Below are positions 1-6,300 of a stretch of DNA of 8,020 nucleotides, in pieces; within the stretch, counting starts at the first letter, position 1, and each line of letters opens with the position of its first letter. Under the pieces are notes generated by a model, which had not been told where the DNA came from, did not search any database, and saw only the letters and a list, made by a program, of their open reading frames with translations. Position numbers and translations under genes: made by a program. This DNA is from a bacterium (lineage in GTDB: Bacteria > T1Sed10-126), in assembly GCA_003557545.1 (NCBI GenBank), contig PWOD01000182.1:1-8020 (forward strand). Reading direction: 5' to 3'.

Positions 1-171
1 ATAGAAACTGCTTTACAGGTGGTTGTTTTAGGTGGTGAAACAGTTACTCTTTCAGCAACCGCAGCGGAGTTCTGGGAATTTACCGGGTGGTCAGGGGATA
101 CCCAGATGACCGTCGAAGATTTTGAGGTTTTACTGGATGCTGATAAGAGTTTTGTGGCTAATTTCAGCCAG
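1..171 (+). repeat. Partial InlB-like repeat unit 1
   Basis: The C-terminal part of a repeat unit, cut by the window edge. It keeps the GGET turn, the FWEFTGWSGD aromatic core and the LDADKSFVANF ending. The next unit begins at the Asp-Thr-Tyr codons at 172. More units are likely upstream. Confidence 0.85.
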
Positions 172-2850
172 GATACATATCTTCTTGATCTGACACTGGT
201 CGGGCAGGGAGAGGTTGTAGTTTCAGCACCTTTCTCTGCAGCTTTTGACAGTTCTACTTCTCAGGTTATCAAGGGGGGGGAAACAGTCATACTGGAGGCA
301 GTTCCGGCTCAATTCTGGCATTTTGTTGAATGGTCTGATGATTATCAAACTGCCGATACCAGAGTTGAAATATTTTTTGATAGAGACTGGGAGTTAACTT
401 CCCATTTTGCCCGGGACACACATAGTCTGGCTATTGATCTGCAGGGGAATGGAAACATTCAGACCGCGGGGGTTTTTGAACAGTTTATTGAGAGCCAGTT
501 TGATACGGTTGTTTATGGTGGGGAGACGCTGGTGCTTGAAGCAATACCTGATCAATACTGGCATTTTCAAAAATGGACTGGAGATCTTCTTGAAACTGAC
601 ACCGGTCTTGAACTGTTAATCGATCAGGACTGGCAGCTGACAGCTATTTTTCAACAGGATACACACCTGCTGGAAGTTGCAATTAGTGGACAGGGATTGT
701 TGGAGATTGAAGGCGCTGTCAAAGATACAATCGTTTCCAGTTATCAGACGGTTTTGCTTGGCGGCGACACAATCAGTCTGACGGCGATCGCTGATCAGCA
801 TTGGAGTTTTGCCGGCTGGTCCGGTGATACTGATTTTGCCGATCTGCGATTTGATCTGGTTCTGGATAGAGACTGGCAGATTACTGCTAATTTTGTTCGG
901 GACACTCATATCTTTCAGCTTGAGGTGGAGGGTAAAGGGGAGGTGGCGGTGAGTGGGGCTGTTGAAGATTCAGTTAAAACCGATCTGGAACAGGTAGTTC
1001 TGGGAGGGGAAACAGTTCTGTTAACTGCCTCACCCGATCAATACTGGCATTTTAAAAGCTGGATGGGTGATTATTCTTCGACCGATACAACTGTCGAGCT
1101 TTATTTTAATAGGGATCTAGTTCTGGCCGGTGAGTTCCGGCAGGATACTCATAATTTAACAGTTGATGTTAGTGGGGCAGGAACAGTATTTCTTACAGGG
1201 GCCTGCAGTTATCCTGTAAGGGATAGTATCGAAAAAGTAGTGGGACGGGGTGAAACGGTTGCTTTGCAGGCAGTTAGCGATAGTTTCTGGAGCTTTATCG
1301 AATGGTCCGGAGATATGGCTGAAACTGTACCTGATCAGGAGTTGTTTATTGATCGGGACTGGCTGTTGCAGGCTAATTTTGTGCAGGATAGATATAGTTT
1401 GGAAATAGATAAGCAGGGTAAAGGTATTGTTCTGGTAAATGGTTCGGTTTATGTTGAACCGATGGATCTGCCGGCTGGAGAAACAGCTGTGATATCGACT
1501 ATTTCAGAGCAGTTTTATCATTTTTCTGTCTGGTCAGGTGATCTCTCAGGTGCTGCTGATGAAGAACAGTTATTTATTGATCAAGATAAATTTTTAACTG
1601 CTATTTTTGCCCGGGATACCCATCTGTTAACTGTTGATATCGAGGGGGATGGAAAGGTGTTGGTGGACGGAGAAACTTATCAGCAACCGATTGTTGTGAC
1701 TGCCGGTGAAACAGTTCTGATTGAAGCGGTTCCAGCTGATTACTGGGAGCTTACTGGTTGGGAAGAACGGTTAAGTGGAGTAGAAAAACCGGTTGATCAG
1801 AAAATTAGTATGATAATCGACGGGGATAAAAATCTGGCGGTTGATTTCCAGCAGGTTAAACATACGATAGAGTTTGAGCTTGAGGGTCGGGGGAAAATTA
1901 TGGTTAATGGGGAGACTGCCGATGCCAGTGTCGAACTTCCGGCAGGTGAGACTGTTAGTCTTACGGTAGCGCCAGAAGCTTTCTGGGATTTTGTCGGTTG
2001 GACGGGCGATTATTCGGGAACTGATACTGCAGTGGAACTATTTGTTGACTCCAATATGGAGATAGCTGTTTTATTTGAACAGCAAACTCGATCAGTTGAT
2101 TTTCAAATTCAGGGTCAGGGTAATGTTCTGATTAATGGTGAAACCTATCTGGAAAAATTGGACATGCTGGCCGGTGAAACCATTATGGTAGAGGCGGTTC
2201 CAGATAAGTTCTGGAATTTTCAAGGTTGGACCGGGGAGCTTGATAACAAACCGCAGCAGACCGGTATTTTTCTTTATGATAACAAACAGTTTGAGGCCCT
2301 GTTTGAGCGGAAAAAATATCTTCTGGAGATTGAAATCAAGGGTGATGGAGAAGTTGTTGTTGATGGTGCCAAATATGATCAAGCCGTTGAAATATCCGCC
2401 GGTGAGACTGTTGTTTTGAAAGCTGTTCCTACGAAGGTAGGGGATTTTGAACTGTGGACCGGCGATCTTGCTGGATCTGATACTACGGCCTATCTGTTTA
2501 TTGATTCCAGTAAATCTATAACAGCAATTTTTGAAGAGGGAGCGGCTGGCCTGAATGATTTACGGGTCGGCCCGAATCCTTTTAGACCGGATGACGGCAA
2601 TCCGCGAACTGGTAGCGGGGGGGTTATGTTTTACTTTAATTCCTATGATCCCGGTCCCTATCAGATTAAAATCTATACGATTTCTGGAAGGTTGGTCTAT
2701 CAGACAACAACTCATCATGATCCCTATATCTGGGATATCCGTAATAGATCCGGCCGCACGGTTTCTAATGGTTATTATTTATATACTGTTGAACAGAGAT
2801 CCACGGGAGATAGTAAAACTGGTAGAATTGCTATTATTAGAGAAGAATAA
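1..2850 (+). CDS. Large InlB-like-repeat surface protein, 3' part (5' end outside window)
   Basis: This frame is open from the first base (codons Ile-Glu-Thr-Ala-Leu-Gln) to TAA at 2848-2850, so 949 codons are visible and the true start lies upstream. The GTG at 19 falls in the middle of a repeat unit and is not a credible start. The protein is one partial and ten complete tandem units of 76-81 residues followed by a C-terminal domain of about 99 residues. Each unit has a G-x-G strand, a GGET or AGET turn, an aromatic core of the type [FY][WY]-x-F-x-x-W-[ST]-G-D, and an ending like IDxDxxLxAxF. This is the pattern of the divergent InlB B-repeat (beta-grasp, Flg_new/Listeria-Bacteroides repeat) families. 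The visible protein has a single cysteine (in the unit at 1144-1386) and far more Asp/Glu than Lys/Arg. I infer a secreted or surface-anchored adhesin or stalk-like protein; the ligand is unknown. The family call is firm, the biological role is not. Confidence 0.9.
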   Translation: METALQVVVLGGETVTLSATAAEFWEFTGWSGDTQMTVEDFEVLLDADKSFVANFSQDTYLLDLTLVGQGEVVVSAPFSAAFDSSTSQVIKGGETVILEAVPAQFWHFVEWSDDYQTADTRVEIFFDRDWELTSHFARDTHSLAIDLQGNGNIQTAGVFEQFIESQFDTVVYGGETLVLEAIPDQYWHFQKWTGDLLETDTGLELLIDQDWQLTAIFQQDTHLLEVAISGQGLLEIEGAVKDTIVSSYQTVLLGGDTISLTAIADQHWSFAGWSGDTDFADLRFDLVLDRDWQITANFVRDTHIFQLEVEGKGEVAVSGAVEDSVKTDLEQVVLGGETVLLTASPDQYWHFKSWMGDYSSTDTTVELYFNRDLVLAGEFRQDTHNLTVDVSGAGTVFLTGACSYPVRDSIEKVVGRGETVALQAVSDSFWSFIEWSGDMAETVPDQELFIDRDWLLQANFVQDRYSLEIDKQGKGIVLVNGSVYVEPMDLPAGETAVISTISEQFYHFSVWSGDLSGAADEEQLFIDQDKFLTAIFARDTHLLTVDIEGDGKVLVDGETYQQPIVVTAGETVLIEAVPADYWELTGWEERLSGVEKPVDQKISMIIDGDKNLAVDFQQVKHTIEFELEGRGKIMVNGETADASVELPAGETVSLTVAPEAFWDFVGWTGDYSGTDTAVELFVDSNMEIAVLFEQQTRSVDFQIQGQGNVLINGETYLEKLDMLAGETIMVEAVPDKFWNFQGWTGELDNKPQQTGIFLYDNKQFEALFERKKYLLEIEIKGDGEVVVDGAKYDQAVEISAGETVVLKAVPTKVGDFELWTGDLAGSDTTAYLFIDSSKSITAIFEEGAAGLNDLRVGPNPFRPDDGNPRTGSGGVMFYFNSYDPGPYQIKIYTISGRLVYQTTTHHDPYIWDIRNRSGRTVSNGYYLYTVEQRSTGDSKTGRIAIIREE
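172..1386 (+). repeat. Five tandem 81-residue InlB-like repeats
   Basis: Units begin at 172, 415, 658, 901 and 1144, each exactly 243 bases (81 codons) long and each opening with Asp-Thr-His or Asp-Thr-Tyr. Compared with the units that follow, they carry five extra residues between the G-x-G strand and the GGET turn (for example SGAVEDSVKTDLEQVVLGGE). DNA identity between units is low apart from short shared stretches such as the 18 bases at 550-567 and 1036-1053. The array is therefore old, while the protein spacing is conserved without any indel. Family knowledge suggests each unit is a small beta-grasp domain, giving an extended rod. Confidence 0.88.
273..280 (+). repeat. Eight-G homopolymer tract inside the coding frame
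   Basis: A run of eight G spans the codons AAG-GGG-GGG-GAA that encode the Lys-Gly-Gly-Glu turn of the unit starting at 172. It is the longest homopolymer I noticed in the window. A one-base slip here would frameshift the whole downstream repeat array. A second run of seven G lies in the same gene at 2617-2623. Confidence 0.8.
1387..2538 (+). repeat. Five tandem 76/80-residue InlB-like repeats
   Basis: Units begin at 1387, 1615, 1855, 2083 and 2311, with lengths of 76, 80, 76, 76 and 76 codons. They carry the shorter form typified by VLVDGETY followed by an AGET turn. Two units deviate. The one at 1615-1854 has four extra residues and replaces the WTGD core with WEERLSG. The last one, at 2311-2538, has KVGDFELW where the others have an aromatic pair before the Phe. 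The same short form recurs three times in the downstream gene (6950-7633). Confidence 0.88.
2551..2847 (+). other. C-terminal FlgD-Ig / type IX sorting-like domain
   Basis: About 99 residues after the last repeat. They contain VGPNPFRP (PNPF encoded from 2572), then an IKIYTISGRLVYQ strand, then YIWDIRN..GRTVSNGYYLYTVE, and end in TGRIAIIREE at the stop. This matches the general layout of FlgD Ig-like domains and of type A C-terminal sorting domains: a PNPF start, a strand with a GRxV turn, W-D..N..G, a G-Y-Y-x-Y strand and a short basic-hydrophobic end. In bacteria with a type IX secretion system such a domain directs export across the outer membrane and anchoring. I cannot tell from this window whether the host has that system. 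Confidence 0.7.
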
Positions 2851-2905
2851 AATTTAGAGATAAAGGCTATTGTAGGTTCGGTTTGGGCTCCTGGTCTGGT
2901 TATAA

Positions 2906-2934
2906 TTGATTGAGTTTGGTAAAAGCGTTATAAT
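2906..2934 (+). promoter_or_regulatory. Sigma70-type promoter for the downstream gene
   Basis: TTGATT at 2906-2911 and a perfect TATAAT at 2929-2934 are separated by 17 bases, the optimal spacing. Transcription would start near 2941, about 90 bases after the stop of the first gene and about 380 bases before the ATG of the second. I found no better -35/-10 pair closer to that ATG. Function is inferred from sequence alone, and the region's richness in A and T raises the chance of a false match. Confidence 0.55.
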
Positions 2935-2945
2935 GGCTTGAATGT

Positions 2946-2965
2946 AGAGGGAAAACTATTCCTCT
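2946..2965 (+). terminator. Hairpin, possible weak terminator or 5' leader structure
   Basis: AGAGGGA (2946-2952) pairs with TTCCTCT (2959-2965) over seven positions, including one G-T wobble, around a six-base loop. The sequence after it is GGGTTTGTTAAATAA, a broken and weak T tract. The hairpin lies 96 bases after the first gene's stop, so it could end that transcript. It also sits within the first bases of the transcript expected from the promoter at 2906-2934, where it could instead stabilise the 5' end of the leader. Confidence 0.3.
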
Positions 2966-3204
2966 GGGTTTGTTAAATAAATTAATTTTAAACTCAATTA
3001 TTTCTCCCATAGAGTATGTTTGTCTGATATTATTTTTAACAGTTAGTAAACAGGGGCGCTGAATACGGTTTATAAAATTGTTAATAACAGATTTCATGCT
3101 ATCCAACTGATTGCTTTTTTCTTCTGAATTTAGCAGCAATTAGTGGAGTTTTAGTAACTTGATCTCTGCATCTGTAAGTGGGCAGTTTTATAAGGTGCTT
3201 TTTA

Positions 3205-3218
3205 ATCCGGGGCCGGAT
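3205..3218. promoter_or_regulatory. Perfect 14-base dyad, operator-like
   Basis: ATCCGG, GG, CCGGAT forms a perfect inverted repeat with a two-base centre. It is GC-rich within otherwise A+T-rich DNA, about 100 bases before the second gene. It is not followed by a T run on either strand and the centre is too short for a good RNA loop, so a terminator is unlikely. A binding site for a dimeric regulator is possible but not shown. Confidence 0.25.
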
Positions 3219-3301
3219 CAGAGTATCATTTAAATAGATTAAATATATGGTCTTGATAGGCTGTGCTCAGTGGACGGTAGTCAGCCAAGTTCAGTTTGTT
3301 T

Positions 3302-3307
3302 AAAGGA
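3302..3307 (+). promoter_or_regulatory. Shine-Dalgarno-like site for the second gene
   Basis: AAAGGA lies 12 bases before the ATG at 3320, a little farther than usual. An in-frame TTG at 3311 would be only three bases from this site, too close for initiation. The ATG also gives the cleaner signal peptide, so it is the preferred start. Confidence 0.55.
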
Positions 3308-3319
3308 TTTTTGATAACT

Positions 3320-3388
3320 ATGTCTTCGAAATCTTCGATTTTAATTCTTTTTTTTCTTGTTTTGTTTGTTGCCTCGCCAGTTTTCGCC
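3320..3388 (+). other. Sec signal peptide of the second protein
   Basis: The first 23 residues have a short polar start with one lysine (MSSKSS), a hydrophobic core (ILILFFLVLFV) and a cleavage site ASPVFA before Gly-Pro-Pro. This has the -3/-1 pattern for signal peptidase I, with Val at -3 and Ala at -1. There is no lipobox cysteine, so this is not a lipoprotein signal. Confidence 0.85.
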
Positions 3389-6300
3389 GGACCCCCCGAA
3401 ACTTATGAAATAACCTTTCAACTACAGGACAGTCATGATTCACCGGTCGCCGGTGCGCTAGTTCAGCTGAATGGAGAAACTCAGCTTACCGATGCCGGAG
3501 GTTCAGCAAGTTTTAGTGAACTTGTTTCTGATACCTATAATTATTCGATAATCAAAGCGGGTTTCTCTGTTGTTGAGAGTTATCTGCAACTTATCGATAC
3601 CGATCTGGTTGAAGTTGTTAATCTTTCTGGAGCCAATTTGAAAAATTTAAATTCAGGTCTCTATTATACTTCATTAGAAACAGCGCTGGCCGCGGCCGAT
3701 TCGAATGATAGTTTGTTGATTTTTCAGGGTGAACTGGAAGTACCACAGATAGTTATTGATACGGATATAGTATTAGTTGGCGAAAATCGTGATCAGACGA
3801 TTTTGAAACCTGCTGAAAATACAGGAACTTCGGAGGATGCTCGGGGTTGGATTATGATTTCCCCGGGGGTTGATTACCAGTTTAAAAATTTTACTCTTGA
3901 TGGTGATGGAAAATCGATTCATCAGGCAATTCGTTCCTACGGGACAGCTTTACTTGAAAATTTAACGATTACTAATATTTATCATCCGGGTGCCGGCCTG
4001 GGTTATGGAGTTGTCGCTTTTGCTGATATGACGATTAGTTCTTGTAGTTTTGAAAATATCCGGCGGGTGGGGATTGATATTTTTGATATGTCATTGTTTG
4101 TTCCAACCGCCCAGGAAAACCCTTTTGTCACGGTAAAAAACAGTACCTTTACCGGTTTGGGTCCGGGTGAACATTACAATGTCGGGGTGTTTGTTCGGGC
4201 AGGAACTACAGCTGTTATCGAAAATAACAGTTTTACTAATTATCAGGGGATAGCTGGTGACGGGTCGGTTTCATCGGCGATCGCTGTCACTGATTGGAAC
4301 TCCGGGACCAGTCAGGCCGGGTTTGGAACTCGGGCGACAATTTCCCGGAATAATATGGATAGTAATGAAATAGGTATTGGTGTGGGTTTTGATGATCCAG
4401 ATGAACAGATCCAACTGACTGCGGTTAATAATAATTTTACTAATAGCCAGTATTATGCTTTTCATAATACTGTTGAAACCGGTATGGTCGCGACTAATAA
4501 TTGGTGGGGAGTTACTGATCGAACGGATGTCGAAAGCTCAATAAACTATCCCGATTCGGTGAGTTTTATACCCTGGCTTGACGCTCCGTATCCCGATGGC
4601 GATCCGATGTTGTTTGATTTGACTTTTCAGATTGTTGATCAGGACAGTAGTTTGCTATCCGGTAGTTTGGTCGAATTAGAGGGCGAAACCGGTCTTACTG
4701 ATGCTGCCGGTGAAGCGGTTTTCTCTGGAGTTGTTCCAGATAGTTACAGCTATCAGATTAGCAGAGATAGGTATGACTCCGCTTCCGGGAGTTTGCAGGT
4801 GGTTGATACAGATATTGTCAAACAGGTTGTAATTGAATATCAGCCTGGGGTGACAGTGCTTGAGTCGGAGGCTGGTCGGATTTTTCTTGCAGGACAGCTG
4901 ACCCATCCCGGCGATAGCTTTGTATTCAATATGGGAGATAGTTTTTATCTGGAGGCAGTTCCTGACACCGGATATGAATTTATAGAATGGGAGGTGGCAA
5001 GCGGTAATATAGCTGATACTGGTGCTCAGCTTCTGTCAGTGGTAATTGATACGGATCTGGAAATAGCGGCGCTATTTGATGTGAAACGGGAGCGGCCGGA
5101 GATTGTTCGTCCCCTGGAAGGACAGCTTATCGAGAAAGAAAATGTTGAAATTGAATTGCTGATCAGCGTTCGGGAAGGGGATACTTTTTCTGTAAAACTT
5201 TTTGATGGTGAAAACAATTCTTTGGGCTCGCAGCTGGCCGGTCCGTTTGATTCCAACAAGATTGCAAATAAAAAGCTCCTGAATTTTTCTGTTTCAGAGC
5301 AGGGCGATATAAAGATAGTTGTTGATTATCATGAGTTCGATTCTAAAATCAGAAAGTTTAACCGCGATGACAACTCTGAACCAACGTTTTTTGCTGAAGC
5401 GGTTGAAGATACGGTAATTATTTATAAAAATGATATCAACCGCTCTATAACCGCCTCTTTCAGTGAAGGAACAGTTTTTTCAATTAGTGACACTGTAACA
5501 GGATCACTGGCCGATACTATTTCCCTGGCCAATATAAATACTAACAAAGAATATGATCCGAAGGGTTTGACCCGTTACAGTCTGCTCAGTGGCGAAGCAG
5601 ATTCTATTATTTTGAGGATGCCTTATAACTCTGGTAGATTTCTTATAGATACCGAGCAGATAAGAGTTCATCGGCTTGATCGAGACAACCAGCTCTGGAC
5701 AACAGAGGGGCTTGAACACCGGCATGTTTCGAACAATTATATTGAAGCGGTGGCGACCAGTCTGTCCCCTTTTCAACCGATGGGAGAGAATTTTGATAAT
5801 ATTCATCAGTTGACTGTGATTGACCCGGAAGGTGGGAGAGTTTTTGTTGATGGAGTTGAAGTTTTTAATAGCGATAGTTTTCAGTTTGTCTCTGGCGAAA
5901 CCGCTACAATAACTGCGACGGTTGATACCGGATATGATTTTTTATACTGGATGACGGAACTGGAAAATATCACGGATAGCGGAGCTTTGGAGACGGAGAT
6001 AACCGTTGATACCGATGCCACACTGACCGCTGCTTTTGAGGCAAGGTTTGCCGGGGGGATCGGCACAGAAGGCGATCCGTTTTTGATTGAAAATTGGTAT
6101 CACCTGGATAATGTACGACATGATACAACTGCTTTTTTCCTACTTGAAAACTCGTTATATCCATCCACCACAGGTTACAGTGAAGTTGCTTCCGATACGG
6201 CAAATGGTGGTGCTGGATGGGAACCGGTGGGATCTACCGAATCACCTTTTGGTGGAGTGTTTGACGGAGCCAACTATACGGTGGCTGGTTATATTATAGA

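Larger units (their letters stand above)
2851..3319. other. Gene-free interval between the two surface-protein genes
   Basis: This 469-base gap is richer in A and T than the flanking genes and has no + strand frame with a usable ribosome binding site. It holds a promoter-like pair, a hairpin, a 14-base dyad and the start signals of the downstream gene, each listed separately. On the minus strand a 79-codon frame (3139 down to 2900) begins directly after a stop codon, with TTG as its only first codon and no clear ribosome site, so it is not annotated as a gene. I recognise no tRNA or known riboswitch here. Confidence 0.7.

Noticed and set aside
19-21. GTG as the start of the first gene
   Set aside because: It lies inside a repeat unit, the frame continues open to base 1 with fitting residues, and no ribosome binding site or signal peptide is present.
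407-909. Short open frames on both strands inside the first gene (407-619 on + and 616-909 on -)
   Set aside because: They lie within the clearly repetitive coding frame, have low-complexity translations and no start signals. The same holds for 2092-2382 (-) and 2555-2857 (+).
172-2538. Regularly spaced repeats as a CRISPR array or satellite DNA
   Set aside because: The period is 228-243 bases, conservation is at the protein level rather than the DNA level, and the frame is unbroken.
3260-3289. GGCTG...CAGCC pairing just upstream of the second gene as a riboswitch or terminator
   Set aside because: The stem is five base pairs with a long unpaired interior, has no T tract and matches no aptamer core that I know.
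3247-3303. An 18-codon + strand frame (ATG at 3247) ending on the ribosome site of the second gene
   Set aside because: Its position suggests a leader peptide, but it has no Shine-Dalgarno site and no run of regulatory codons, so I treat it as chance.
3311-3313. In-frame TTG as an alternative start of the second gene
   Set aside because: It is only three bases from the AAAGGA site, and the ATG at 3320 gives better spacing and a cleaner signal peptide.
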